From Streptococcus cristatus (GTDB lineage: Bacteria > Bacillota > Bacilli > Lactobacillales > Streptococcaceae): DNA of 64,000 nucleotides. A model generated the notes under the pieces. The model was given only the letters and a program-made list of their open reading frames with translations. It did no database searches and was not told the origin of the DNA. Location of the stretch: contig NZ_VSJJ01000003.1 in NCBI RefSeq assembly GCF_008369405.1, positions 93,387-157,386 on the forward strand. Direction: 5' to 3'. Shown here one piece after another: positions 25,324 through 33,282 of the stretch. A program made the position numbers and the translations under genes. How positions within the stretch are numbered: position 1 is the first letter of the stretch; the number at the start of each line of letters is the position of its first letter.

Positions 25324-25352
25324 TTGACAAAAACTTGGCTTCCTGATAGAAT
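25324..25352 (+). promoter_or_regulatory. Strong extended -10 promoter of rpsO
   Basis: Consensus TTGACA (25324-25329), a 17-nt spacer and TGA-TAGAAT (-10 at 25347-25352, with the extended TG). It fits a highly expressed ribosomal protein gene. The leader is about 85 nt and may contain an S15 autoregulatory fold (GGTTGCAGG.../CCTGCCACTC segment, 25383-25415). Confidence 0.85.
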
Positions 25353-25442
25353 AGGAATGTCTTAAAGACAAATAACTTCTTCTTGGTTGCAGGAATTGCC
25401 AAGCCTGCCACTCGGATGAAGCGTAAAGAAAAGGAGCTTATC

Positions 25443-25712
25443 ATGGCAATCTCAAAAGAGAAAAAAAATGAAATCATCGCACAATATGCGCGTCACGAAG
25501 GTGATACAGGTTCAGTAGAGGTTCAAGTTGCTGTCCTTACTTGGGAAATCAACCACCTTAACGAACACATCAAACAACACAAAAAAGACCACGCTACTTA
25601 CCGTGGTTTGATGAAGAAAATCGGTCGCCGTCGTAACTTGCTTGCATACTTGCGTAAAAACGACGTTAACCGTTACCGTGAGTTGATCAACTCTCTTGGA
25701 CTTCGTCGTTAA
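25443..25712 (+). CDS. rpsO: 30S ribosomal protein S15
   Basis: An 89-residue primary 16S rRNA-binding protein of the 30S platform. The sequence [29 protein letters not shown] and the C-terminal [24 protein letters not shown] are diagnostic. The ATG at 25443 has AAAGGAG; an earlier in-frame start at 25383 lies in the leader and is rejected. Codon use is strongly biased, as expected for a ribosomal gene. S15 genes are autoregulated in several bacteria through their leaders. Confidence 0.99.
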   Translation: MAISKEKKNEIIAQYARHEGDTGSVEVQVAVLTWEINHLNEHIKQHKKDHATYRGLMKKIGRRRNLLAYLRKNDVNRYRELINSLGLRR

Positions 25713-25732
25713 TCTTGCGTCTAAAACGTTTC

Positions 25733-25779
25733 TATACTTCGTTGACTTCGTCTCGTCGCCTAGTCTATAAACGTTTTAT
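25733..25779 (+). repeat. Inverted repeat downstream of rpsO
   Basis: AAAACGTTTCTATA and TATAAACGTTTT are inverted around a TTCGTTGACTTCGTC-rich core. It has no T-run. It may be a remnant of a BOX-like small repeat or an RNA-processing site. A similar short stretch rich in TTCGG/CTCGC follows at about 25845-25890. Confidence 0.5.
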
Positions 25780-25790
25780 CCAGCAAGAAT

Positions 25791-25819
25791 AAAGCTCTCT
25801 GATCTCAGAGGGCTTTTTA
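25791..25819 (+). terminator. Terminator of rpsO
   Basis: Stem AAAGCTCTCTGA/TCAGAGGGCTTT followed by a T-run. Confidence 0.9.
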
Positions 25820-25897
25820 TGTTGTCACCTTATCTCGATATACTCAAGTATGATCTTCGGTTACGGTTTCTCGCACTATAAGGTAAAATAAACCAGA

Positions 25898-25922
25898 TCT
25901 TCTCCCTTCGGGGAGATTTTTT
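25898..25922 (+). terminator. Second terminator-like hairpin between rpsO and yjdF
   Basis: TCTCCC-TTCG-GGGAGA with a stable UUCG loop followed by seven T. No gene lies between this and the first rpsO terminator; it may be a back-up terminator or end an unseen small RNA from 25820-25900. Confidence 0.75.
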
Positions 25923-26025
25923 TGTTTTCATTAAGATTTTAGAACAATCTCAAAATTACTTTTTGAATTCAGAGGTTTTTCGTTAGTCTTACTTTGTCTT
26001 CGATCAGTACAATTTTTAGCTCTCC

Positions 26026-26054
26026 TTGAATTTTTCATAAAATCTTGCTAGACT
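26026..26054 (+). promoter_or_regulatory. Promoter of yjdF
   Basis: TTGAAT (26026-26031), 17-nt spacer, TGC-TAGACT extended -10 (26049-26054). The predicted start is near 26061, giving a leader of about 115 nt. Confidence 0.6.
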
Positions 26055-26060
26055 GTAGCT

Positions 26061-26174
26061 ACTAAGATAAAAACACAGTTCTGGTTGGTAGTCCAGACGC
26101 AAAAAACCATTTTTTGTCAGTAACCTTCCTCCTTGGTTGTCCATTCTTAGGGATTTTTTAAAGGAGGTGCTGTC
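26061..26174 (+). promoter_or_regulatory. Candidate yjdF-type riboswitch leader
   Basis: The leader is about 115 nt and rich in paired segments (for example CTGG..CCAG at 26081-26097, and two TTGG/CCA groups), ending just before SD AAAGGAGG. yjdF genes in Firmicutes are commonly preceded by the yjdF RNA, which binds azaaromatic compounds. The position and length fit, but I cannot confirm the consensus by eye. Confidence 0.4.
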
Positions 26175-26588
26175 ATGGATAAGATTTCAATGACGCTGAC
26201 AGTTTATTTTGAAGAGGGATTTTGGCACGGTCTTTTCGAGCAGGAACATGCTCAATCTTATAGAGTTTGCCGAGTCACCTTTGGTGTAGAGCCTAGCACG
26301 CAGGAATTGTTGGATTTTCTAAACCGTTATTATCATCGGTTGCAGTTTGGTCCCAGCATCAGGGTGAAGGAGAAGACTAAGTCCATCAGTCCTAAACGCC
26401 AGCAGAGACAGGCTAAAAAAGAGCAGATGGCTTCACGTTCTTCAAAGTCTCAGGAAGCGCTGAAGCTGCAATTTGAAGAGCAAAAGCAAATCGCTCGGGT
26501 CAAGCGCAAGCAGCAGAAAGAACTGGCTAAGCAAAGGAAATTCGAACTCAAACAGCAAAAACGATTGGAAAAGCACAAGGGGCATTGA
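26175..26588 (+). CDS. yjdF: YjdF family protein (DUF2992)
   Basis: A 137-residue protein with the YjdF N-terminal block ISMTLTVYFEEGFWHGLFEQEHA and YRVCRVTFGVEPSTQELLDFL, and the typical very basic, Gln/Lys-rich helical C-terminus (about residues 75-137, ending LKQQKRLEKHKGH), likely RNA- or ribosome-binding. Function is unproven; the family is linked to response to azaaromatic compounds because of its riboswitch. Excellent SD AAAGGAGG. Monocistronic between two terminators. Confidence 0.92.
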   Translation: MDKISMTLTVYFEEGFWHGLFEQEHAQSYRVCRVTFGVEPSTQELLDFLNRYYHRLQFGPSIRVKEKTKSISPKRQQRQAKKEQMASRSSKSQEALKLQFEEQKQIARVKRKQQKELAKQRKFELKQQKRLEKHKGH

Positions 26589-26610
26589 ACCTAGTTTTGC
26601 TTATTCCTAT

Positions 26611-26640
26611 AGGAAAGGTCTTCCGACGGGAGGCTTTTTT
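26611..26640 (+). terminator. Terminator after yjdF
   Basis: AAAGGTCTTCC/GGGAGGCTTTT stem with G-U pairs, then six T. Confidence 0.75.
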
Positions 26641-26669
26641 GATTCTTAAATATATTTTTTTCATCTCAA

Positions 26670-26685
26670 AACTATACCAATTTTA
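26670..26685 (-). promoter_or_regulatory. NagR (GntR)-like operator upstream of the glmS promoter
   Basis: ACTATACCAATTTT on the plus strand reads AAAATTGGTATAGT on the minus, matching the ATTGGTATAG core of the GntR-family NagR/YvoA (dre) operator as I know it. The same 14 bp recur at 26748-26761. NagR is known to repress glmS and nag genes in S. mutans in response to glucosamine-6-P. Confidence 0.65.
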
Positions 26686-26687
26686 TG

Positions 26688-26716
26688 TTGACAAATATCA
26701 AATCGGTGTGTATAAT
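26688..26716 (+). promoter_or_regulatory. Promoter of glmS
   Basis: Perfect TTGACA (26688-26693), 17-nt spacer, perfect TATAAT (26711-26716). Two identical 14-bp operator-like repeats flank it. Confidence 0.9.
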
Positions 26717-26746
26717 GTTTTTGTCTCTCGATAAAAAGATAAATAA

Positions 26747-26762
26747 GACTATACCAATTTTT
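26747..26762 (-). promoter_or_regulatory. Second NagR-like operator, in the glmS leader
   Basis: An exact direct repeat of ACTATACCAATTTT, 77 bp from the upstream copy and about 25 nt into the transcript. Two sites on either side of the promoter would allow cooperative or looping repression. Confidence 0.65.
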
Positions 26763-26775
26763 AATAAAGGAGGAA

Positions 26776-26801
26776 CTAGCCTTTTACCAGCAAAAGGCTA
26801 G
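26776..26801 (+). promoter_or_regulatory. Hairpin lying between SD and start codon of glmS
   Basis: CTAGCCTTTT/AAAAGGCTAG is a perfect 10-bp stem with a 6-nt loop. It lies between the only good SD (AAAGGAGG, 26766-26773) and the ATG (26812), which are otherwise 38 nt apart. Folded, the hairpin shortens the effective spacing to about 12 nt, so it may be needed for initiation or provide control. Confidence 0.7.
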
Positions 26802-26811
26802 AAATAAATCT

Positions 26812-28623
26812 ATGTGTGGAATCGTCGGAGTTGTGGGAAATCGCAATGCAACAGATATTTTGATGCAAGGACTTGAAAAGTTAGAATACCGAGGCTATGA
26901 TTCGGCTGGAATTTTTGTGACAACAGGAGAAAAATCTAGCCTAGTCAAGTCTGTTGGCCGAATTGCAGATCTTCGTGCTAAGATTGGCATGGATGTAGCA
27001 GGTTCGACAGGTATTGGGCATACGCGCTGGGCAACCCACGGAAAACCAAGTGAGAATAACGCCCATCCTCACACTTCTCAGACAGGTCGTTTTGTTTTGG
27101 TTCACAACGGTGTGATTGAAAATTACCTGGATATCAAAAATAACTATCTTGCTGGCCATGATTTTAAAGGGCAGACAGATACAGAAATTACAGTCCATCT
27201 GATTGGGAAATTTGCGGAAGAAGACGGCCTCTCTGTTCTTGACGCTTTCCGCAAGGCTCTTCACATTATCGAAGGTTCTTACGCTTTTGCCTTAGTAGAT
27301 GCCCAAGATCCTTCTACGATCTACGTTGCCAAAAATAAATCTCCGCTTTTGATTGGCTTGGGCGAAGGCTATAACATGGTCTGTTCCGATGCTATGGCTA
27401 TGATTCGTGAGACCAGCGAATATATGGAAATCCATGATAAAGAGTTGGTTATCGTGACTGCAAATAGCGTAGAAGTACAAGATTACGATGGTAACGTTCT
27501 TGAACGTGGTAGCTATACAGCTGAGCTGGATTTGTCTGATATCGGCAAAGGCACTTATCCTTACTACATGCTGAAGGAAATTGACGAGCAGCCGACCGTG
27601 ATGCGGAAGCTGATCAGCACCTATGCGGATGAAAATAATCAGATGCTGATTGATCCTGCCATCATCAAGACAGTCCAAGAAGCGGATCGCATTTATATCA
27701 TTGCTGCTGGAACTTCTTATCATGCTGGTTACGCTTCTAAACGAATGCTGGAAGAGCTGACGGATACGCCAGTAGAATTAGGTATTTCTTCTGAATGGGG
27801 CTATGCTATGCCACTCCTCAGCAAGAAGCCACTCTTCATCTTCATCAGTCAATCTGGTGAGACTGCTGACAGTCGTCAGGTCTTAGTCAAGGCCAATGAA
27901 TTGGGCATTCCTAGCCTGACAGTGACCAATGTGCCAGGTTCAACCCTGTCTCGGGAAGCGAAGCACACCTTGCTTCTCCATGCTGGACCAGAAATCGCCG
28001 TAGCTTCAACCAAAGCCTACACCGCGCAAATCGCTGCCCTAGCTTTCTTGGCCAAGGCAGTCGGTGATGCCAACGGCAACGAAAAAGCTAAGAAGTTTGA
28101 CTTGGTTCATGAGCTGTCTATCGTAGCCCAGTCTATCGAGTCTATCCTTTCTGATAAAGAATTGATCGAAAGCAAGGTTCGTGACTTATTGGCGGAAACT
28201 CGCAGCGCCTTTTATATCGGCCGTGGTCAAGATTATTATGTGGCGATGGAAGCTAGCTTAAAACTCAAAGAAATTTCTTATATCCAGTGTGAAGGCTTCG
28301 CGGCTGGTGAGCTCAAACACGGTACAATCTCTCTGATTGAAGAGGGAACACCTGTCCTAGCCCTGCTTTCAGACGAGGTCTTGGCTAGCCATACTCGCGG
28401 CAATGTTTCTGAAGTTGTGGCGCGTGGAGCCAAAGTGTTGACCATTGCGGAGGAAAATGTGGCTAAGGATGGAGACGATATTGTCCTGAGCCAAGTTCAC
28501 CCTTATTTGTCACCAATCTCTATGGTGGTGCCAACTCAATTGATTGCTTATTTTGCGACCTTGCACCGCGGATTGGATGTGGATAAACCACGCAATCTCG
28601 CTAAATCTGTAACGGTAGAATAA
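26812..28623 (+). CDS. glmS: Glutamine-fructose-6-phosphate aminotransferase (isomerizing)
   Basis: A 603-residue enzyme making glucosamine-6-phosphate from fructose-6-phosphate and glutamine, the first step of UDP-GlcNAc and peptidoglycan precursor synthesis. The class II glutaminase domain begins [10 protein letters not shown]; Cys2 is the N-terminal nucleophile, which fixes the start at 26812 despite the distant SD. Two SIS sugar-isomerase domains follow ([51 protein letters not shown]), with the C-terminal [12 protein letters not shown]. There is no glmS ribozyme-like sequence upstream that I can see; control appears to be by NagR-like operators. Confidence 0.98.
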   Translation: MCGIVGVVGNRNATDILMQGLEKLEYRGYDSAGIFVTTGEKSSLVKSVGRIADLRAKIGMDVAGSTGIGHTRWATHGKPSENNAHPHTSQTGRFVLVHNGVIENYLDIKNNYLAGHDFKGQTDTEITVHLIGKFAEEDGLSVLDAFRKALHIIEGSYAFALVDAQDPSTIYVAKNKSPLLIGLGEGYNMVCSDAMAMIRETSEYMEIHDKELVIVTANSVEVQDYDGNVLERGSYTAELDLSDIGKGTYPYYMLKEIDEQPTVMRKLISTYADENNQMLIDPAIIKTVQEADRIYIIAAGTSYHAGYASKRMLEELTDTPVELGISSEWGYAMPLLSKKPLFIFISQSGETADSRQVLVKANELGIPSLTVTNVPGSTLSREAKHTLLLHAGPEIAVASTKAYTAQIAALAFLAKAVGDANGNEKAKKFDLVHELSIVAQSIESILSDKELIESKVRDLLAETRSAFYIGRGQDYYVAMEASLKLKEISYIQCEGFAAGELKHGTISLIEEGTPVLALLSDEVLASHTRGNVSEVVARGAKVLTIAEENVAKDGDDIVLSQVHPYLSPISMVVPTQLIAYFATLHRGLDVDKPRNLAKSVTVE

Positions 28624-28628
28624 GCTAA

Positions 28629-28657
28629 GAAAGTCTAGTTCATCTAGACTTTTTTGC
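28629..28657 (+). terminator. Terminator of glmS
   Basis: AAGTCTAG/CTAGACTT with a 5-nt TTCAT loop, then six T. Almost the same hairpin, with its preceding CTAAGA, recurs after the next gene (29262-29286). Confidence 0.85.
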
Positions 28658-28723
28658 TCTCTCTTGGTATACTTGAGTGAGGAGTATGTTTGCTCGGCTC
28701 TAATTTTTTATAAGGAGAAGAAA

Positions 28724-29254
28724 ATGAAGAAAAAAAATATTATTGCTATGCTGGTTGGTATCGCCTTATCTAGTTCTTTCTTAATCAGGACAATTTTGAT
28801 CCATCAGGAGAGACAAGCGAAAAAGCAAAACATGGAACGGATTGCTGCGGTGCAAGAGACGGTTCAGTCCCAAGATCAAAAGAAAGCTGAAGAGCAGAAA
28901 GAACAATTTAAAAAGGCATTTGAAGGTATAGATAGAACTTCCATTCAAATGAAAGACTACGATAGCCACACAAAGATTAATGCGGACTACAGTTTTGGTA
29001 CCAAGGATGGAGTACACTACCTAGTAGAATTAAAAACAGGGGAGAAAGTAGCTCTGGAAGGTGTGGACAAGGCCTTTCCTTTGTCTGTCAAAAACGAGGA
29101 TACAAATAGTACGGAGCTTGCCCTGGTTGTCCGTAAAGACCAAGCCTGGTACATGATTGATACAAAGGGTGAGACGATTTACACTTTTGAACAAACAGAA
29201 TTGACAGAAAACTCGAAGTTAACATTGAAAGACAATAAACTACAGGTAGAATAA
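28724..29254 (+). CDS. Hypothetical membrane-anchored/exported protein (176 aa)
   Basis: A 176-residue protein starting MKKKNIIAMLVGIALSSSFL, an uncleaved anchor or signal sequence, followed by a charged helical linker (residues about 25-62) and a beta-rich C-terminal domain (DYSFGTKDGVHYLVELKTGEKVAL onward). It lacks a lipobox Cys and LPXTG. The start at 28724 has AAGGAG with good spacing; 20 upstream codons in frame lack an SD. No family recognised. It has its own terminator, nearly identical to that of glmS, which suggests that the segment arose by duplication or insertion next to the glmS terminator. Confidence 0.75.
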   Translation: MKKKNIIAMLVGIALSSSFLIRTILIHQERQAKKQNMERIAAVQETVQSQDQKKAEEQKEQFKKAFEGIDRTSIQMKDYDSHTKINADYSFGTKDGVHYLVELKTGEKVALEGVDKAFPLSVKNEDTNSTELALVVRKDQAWYMIDTKGETIYTFEQTELTENSKLTLKDNKLQVE

Positions 29255-29261
29255 ACTAAGA

Positions 29262-29286
29262 AAGTCTAGTTCATCTAGGCTTTTTC
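29262..29286 (+). terminator. Terminator of the 176-aa protein gene
   Basis: AAGTCTAG/CTAGGCTT hairpin and T-run, nearly identical to the glmS terminator 630 bp upstream. Confidence 0.8.
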
Positions 29287-29365
29287 TAATGAGCAAATTC
29301 ATTGAAAATAGAACTAACTAGTGATAAAATACCCTAAAAACTAAAAGAGATAGCGAGGAAACAGA

Positions 29366-30415
29366 ATGGTAGAATTAGGAATTTCAACATTTTGTGAAAC
29401 AACTGCTCTGGAAGCGACTGGGTAGATTTACAGTCATGATGAACGCATTCGGTAGCTGGTAGCAGAGATTGAGCTGGCAGACAAGATAGGGCTGGACGTA
29501 TATGGTATTGGAGAGCATCACCGAGAGGATTTTTCCGTCTCTGCACCGGAGATTGTGCTGGCGGCTGGTGCGGTCAAGACAGAGAAGATTCGCTTGACTA
29601 GTGCTGTCAGTGTCTTGTCGAGCTTGGATCCTATCCGAGTCTACCAGCAGTATGCGACGATTGATGCTTTGTCAAATGGCAGAGCAGAGGTCATGGCTGG
29701 CCGTGGATCTTTTATCGAGTCCTTTCCGCTCTTTGGCTATGACTTGAAGGATTATGAAGAGCTTTTTGATGAAAAGCTGGATCTGCTCCTCTATGCCAGT
29801 GCCGAGACGCGGTTGAATTGGGAGGGCAAGCTGACGCAGACTATTGACAATCGGGAAGTCTACCCACGAGCGGTGCAAGAAACATTGCCAGTTTGGGTAG
29901 CGACGGGGGGCAATGTCGAGTCCACCATTAAGGTAGCCCAGAAGGGCCTGCCAATTGCGTATGCCATTATCGGTGGACAGCCTAAGCGCTTCAAGCCCCT
30001 GCTGGATGCGTATCGCTGGATTGGGCAGGAAAGTGGGCACTCAGATGAGAAGTTGAAAATCGCTGCCCACTCTTGGGGCTGGGTCATGGAGGACAATGAG
30101 GAGGCGGTCCGGACTTACTTCCATCCGACCAAGCAGGTAGTGGACGCTATCTCCAAGGACCGCCCTCACTGGCGGGAGATGACCTATGAGCAATACCTAG
30201 ATCAGGTAGGGCCAGAGGGGGCCATGTTTGTAGGCAGTCCTGAAAAGGTCGCTCAGAAATTGATCAAGATGATAGAGGAGCTGGGACTGGACCGCTTCAT
30301 GCTGCATCTGCCGTTGGGATCGCTTCCGCATGAGCAGGTTCTCCAGTCTATCGAACTCTTTGGCACCAAGGTTGCACCGCTTGTGCGGGAGTATTTTGCA
30401 GCTAAGGGTAAGTAA
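29366..30415 (+). pseudogene. Luciferase-like (LLM class) flavin-dependent monooxygenase with two in-frame amber codons
   Basis: One continuous frame of 350 codons encodes an LLM-class FMN oxidoreductase: VELGISTF at the start, then AEIELADKIGLDVYGIGEHHREDF, RLTSAVSVLSSLDPIRVYQQYA, NGRAEVMAGRGSF and LPVWVATGG. It is interrupted by TAG at codon 20 (29423-29425) and codon 30 (29453-29455). Both fall where homologues have Gln (TG-Q-IYSHDERIR-Q-LVAEI), so each needs only CAG to TAG. A downstream ATG at 29555 would lose the first beta strand of the barrel. The rest is intact, indicating recent inactivation. The original SD was probably AGCGAGGAAAC. Confidence 0.9.
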
Positions 30416-30501
30416 GATCGAAGTAGAGGTCTTTTGATAAAGATTGCCTATCTCTCCCATAGAAAATATATATCTTGTCTTTCTAAAAATAGTAAGAAAA
30501 A

Positions 30502-30560
30502 AAGGTTTTTCATCGAAAGCTGAAAAACCTTGGTAAAGCTAGCTCGAGCTAGCTTTTTTA
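30502..30560 (+). terminator. Tandem terminator hairpins before the URO-D/ABC operon
   Basis: Two adjacent perfect hairpins: AAGGTTTTTCA/TGAAAAACCTT (30502-30531) and AAAGCTAGCT/AGCTAGCTTT with T-run (30535-30560). The second is a canonical terminator. Confidence 0.8.
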
Positions 30561-30607
30561 ATTTACTCTTATAAATATTTTTAATCGGGCTGATAGGAAA
30601 TATATAT

Positions 30608-30636
30608 TTGGAAAGCTTACTTTTCAGTGATATGAT
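30608..30636 (+). promoter_or_regulatory. Promoter of the URO-D/ABC operon
   Basis: TTGGAA (30608-30613), 17-nt spacer, TGA-TATGAT extended -10 (30631-30636). It starts about 25 nt upstream of the first gene. Confidence 0.65.
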
Positions 30637-30666
30637 AATAGCAATCAAATTGAAAAGGAGCAAGAT

Positions 30667-31665
30667 ATGTCTAAAAGAGAGTTGGTTTTAAAAGCTTTTA
30701 AGGGAGAAAAAGTTGATCGAGTACCAGTTGGTTTCTGGCATCACTTTACCAGCGAGGAGGAGTGGCTGGCTGGTTTTGGAAATCAGGCCATTATTGAGAA
30801 AAACCTGGCGGGCCATCAAGCGTTTCTATCAGAAGTCAAGCCAGACTTTGTCAAGTTGATGAGCGATGGTTATTTTGCTTATCCTAACGAGCGCTTGAAA
30901 AAGGTCCAATCTATCAAGGAGTTAGCAGATATTGAGCCTTTAGGCGCTGACCACCCTTGGATTAGTGAGCAGGTGGAGTTGGTTCAAAAGATTAGGGCTA
31001 GCTTCACAGAGGACTTGGTCGCTATTTACAATATTTTTGCGCCGGTAACCTATTTCAAATGGCTGGTTGGCAAGGTCGCTGGAGGGGATGACATCATTGC
31101 AGATTTTCTAGCAGAGGATGCGGAAGTGACAAAGCGGGTGCTGGATGTAATTGCTCAAGATATTGCGGCTCTGACAGAACGCATTATCAAGGAAGCTGGT
31201 GCGGATGGAATCTACCTCAGCGTTCAGAGCATTCAGGATGCGCGGGTGTCGGCTGAAGACTATAAGACTTTTATTGCTCCTAGTGAATTGGCGGTGCTGG
31301 AAGCAGCCAATGCAGCTGGCGGAGTAAATATTCTGCATATTTGTGGCTACGAAGGCGCGCGAAATGACGTTCATCTTTTCACAGATTATCCAGCTCAGGT
31401 TATTAACTGGGCAGTTGGACCAGAAGGCATCAGTTTGGCAGAAGGTCGCAAATTATTCGGCGGTCGGACTGTTCTTGGTGGCTTTGAAAATGGCAAGACT
31501 GGCCTGCTCTACACGGGCAGTCAAGCGGCTATTCAAGACGAGACCAAGCGCTTGATAGCAGAGGCTGGCAAGGATGCTTTGATTATCGGGGCTGACTGCA
31601 CCATCCCAAGTGATATTGATCCAGAGCGGATTGAGTGGGTTCGCCAAGCAGCGAGTTTAGCATAA
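30667..31665 (+). CDS. Uroporphyrinogen decarboxylase family protein (likely methyltransferase-type)
   Basis: A 332-residue TIM-barrel protein of the URO-D superfamily: RELVLKAFKGEKVDRVPVGFWHHF at the start, PDFVKLMSDGYF, GGVNILHICGYEGARNDVHLF and GISLAEGRKLFGGRTVLGGFENG. Streptococci do not make haem, so a true HemE is unlikely; many family members (MtaA, CmuA) are methyltransferases, and the HICG...(x)n...C pattern could bind zinc. SD AAAAGGAG. It is first in an operon with a complete polar amino acid ABC transporter, so it probably acts on the imported compound or a methylated/sulfur amino acid. That is inference; the substrate is unknown. Confidence 0.85.
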   Translation: MSKRELVLKAFKGEKVDRVPVGFWHHFTSEEEWLAGFGNQAIIEKNLAGHQAFLSEVKPDFVKLMSDGYFAYPNERLKKVQSIKELADIEPLGADHPWISEQVELVQKIRASFTEDLVAIYNIFAPVTYFKWLVGKVAGGDDIIADFLAEDAEVTKRVLDVIAQDIAALTERIIKEAGADGIYLSVQSIQDARVSAEDYKTFIAPSELAVLEAANAAGGVNILHICGYEGARNDVHLFTDYPAQVINWAVGPEGISLAEGRKLFGGRTVLGGFENGKTGLLYTGSQAAIQDETKRLIAEAGKDALIIGADCTIPSDIDPERIEWVRQAASLA

Positions 31666-31680
31666 AAAGGAGATGAAAGA

Positions 31681-32565
31681 ATGAGTAAGAAAAAATGGAT
31701 TATCGGTGGAGTAGCTGTGATTGCTGTTGTCGTTGCGACTTATTTGGGACGGACCTTGACGGGGGCTTCATCCAGCAAGGCGAGTAGTTCGACATCAGGC
31801 AGTGATAAGGTCACGACTTTAAAAGTATCTCATACGCAAAACTATGTTCCTTACGACTTTTTGGACGAAAAAGGCAAGTCAGATGGGTATGAAGTGGCTG
31901 TACTCAAGGCCATTGATGAAAAATTGCCAGATTATCAGTTCGAATATACTGGCACCAGTGACGAGGATCTTTTGATTGGTTTGGAATCTGGGAAATATGA
32001 TATCGGAACCAAGGGAGCTTGGTACACCGAAGAGCGGGCTAAGAAGTTTATCATTCCAGAAAGTCCTATCGGAGCTAGTATCATCGGCTTCACCATTCGA
32101 AAAGCAGACGCAAATAAATTTAAAAATATTGATGATTTTGCCAAAGAAAAAGGGAAATTGGTGCCGATTTCACCACAGAATGCTCAATGGACGGTGATTG
32201 AAGAGTATAACAAAAAGCACAGCGCTAGCCCAATTGAGTTGACCGCAGCAGAGTCTTTTCAGATAGCGGATGCCTATGCCTGGGTCTTGGAAGGTCGCTA
32301 TGATGCCTTCTTTGATATTAAATTGTCCTTTGAAAAAGCTGTCACAGACAAGGCAGGTTCCTACCATCAGTATGCGGACCAGTTGAGTTGGTTCCCTTAT
32401 AAGGGTATCCCTACTTATCCACTCATTCATAAAGATAAAAAGAATGAAGAGTTTGCCAAAGCCTATGAAAAGGCTATTAAAGAGCTGGAGAAAGATGGGA
32501 CACTCTCTAAATTATCGGAAAAATACTTTGGTGAAGATGTCTTTTCTTATGTAGATAAAGACTAA
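31681..32565 (+). CDS. Amino acid ABC transporter substrate-binding protein, membrane-anchored
   Basis: A 294-residue family 3 (SBP_bac_3) receptor. The N-terminal hydrophobic segment (KKKWIIGGVAVIAVVVATYLG) has no lipobox Cys, unlike most Gram-positive binding proteins, so it is probably held by an uncleaved signal anchor or secreted. A Ser-rich linker (SSSKASSSTSGSDK) leads to the receptor domain (LKVSHTQNYVPYDFLDEKGKSDGYEVAVLKAID; YDIGTKGAWYTEERAKKF). It lies 15 nt after the URO-D gene and 21 nt before the first permease, with SD AAAAGGAG. Sulfur-containing or other polar amino acids are plausible ligands. Confidence 0.9.
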   Translation: MSKKKWIIGGVAVIAVVVATYLGRTLTGASSSKASSSTSGSDKVTTLKVSHTQNYVPYDFLDEKGKSDGYEVAVLKAIDEKLPDYQFEYTGTSDEDLLIGLESGKYDIGTKGAWYTEERAKKFIIPESPIGASIIGFTIRKADANKFKNIDDFAKEKGKLVPISPQNAQWTVIEEYNKKHSASPIELTAAESFQIADAYAWVLEGRYDAFFDIKLSFEKAVTDKAGSYHQYADQLSWFPYKGIPTYPLIHKDKKNEEFAKAYEKAIKELEKDGTLSKLSEKYFGEDVFSYVDKD

Positions 32566-32586
32566 AAGCTGGAGAAAGGAGACCGT

Positions 32587-33279
32587 ATGGTCGTTTATGA
32601 TTTGTCCCGTGTTTTTGGTCTACTGCCTGGTTTGTTACAGGCCTTACCGACTACTTTATGGATTATGTTCGTGACGGTTTTAATTGGCTCCTTGCTAGGC
32701 GGCCTGTTGGCCTGGGCTCAAGTTGCGGAGGAGCCGACTTTTGCTGGTCTGGCTAGAGGGTATATATTTATCCTTAGGTGTACACCGCCTATTGTCTTGC
32801 TCTTCTTGGTCTTCTATGGCATTCCAGAGTTTTTAAAGTGGTGGCTAGGGCTGGATATCAATCATTGGTCGCGGACTGTGTTTGTCATTATTACCATGAT
32901 TTTGCTCTTTGCGGCTATGATTGCAGAAGTCTTCAAGGCAGCCTATCTTGCTGTTCCCAAGGGACAGACCGAGGCAGGACTCAGTATTGGCTTGACACCA
33001 GTGCAGACTTTTCTGCGGATCATTCTGCCACAGGCTTTTCGCATCGCCCTGCCCAATTTGACTACCGCCTTTCTTAATCTCATGCGGGATGCTGCGCTGG
33101 CCTATACGATTGGAGCAGTTGATGTCATGGGAGCGGGGCAAAATCTTATCAGTCGTAATCTAGGCAATTATTCCCTCGAAACCTATACAGCGGTGGCCTT
33201 GATTTACTGGGGGATTGCCCTAGTGGTTTCGCTGGCTTCCCAGCTTCTGGAAAAAAGTCTGACAGTCAAGGAGAGGTAA
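32587..33279 (+). CDS. Polar amino acid ABC transporter permease 1
   Basis: A 230-residue HisMQ-type permease. The segment LPGLLQALPTTLWIMFVTVLIGSLLGG begins the membrane domain, FILRCTPPIVLLFLVFYGIPEF is the family signature, and the EAA loop is KGQTEAGLSIGLTPVQTFLRIILPQAFRI (about residues 125-153), which contacts the ATPase. It lies 3 nt before a second, different permease, so the transporter channel is a heterodimer. Confidence 0.93.
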   Translation: MVVYDLSRVFGLLPGLLQALPTTLWIMFVTVLIGSLLGGLLAWAQVAEEPTFAGLARGYIFILRCTPPIVLLFLVFYGIPEFLKWWLGLDINHWSRTVFVIITMILLFAAMIAEVFKAAYLAVPKGQTEAGLSIGLTPVQTFLRIILPQAFRIALPNLTTAFLNLMRDAALAYTIGAVDVMGAGQNLISRNLGNYSLETYTAVALIYWGIALVVSLASQLLEKSLTVKER

Positions 33280-33282
33280 AGC

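Noticed and set aside
26716..26811. glmS ribozyme
   Set aside because: The leader is only about 90 nt and lacks the ribozyme core architecture; the hairpin near the SD explains the structure.
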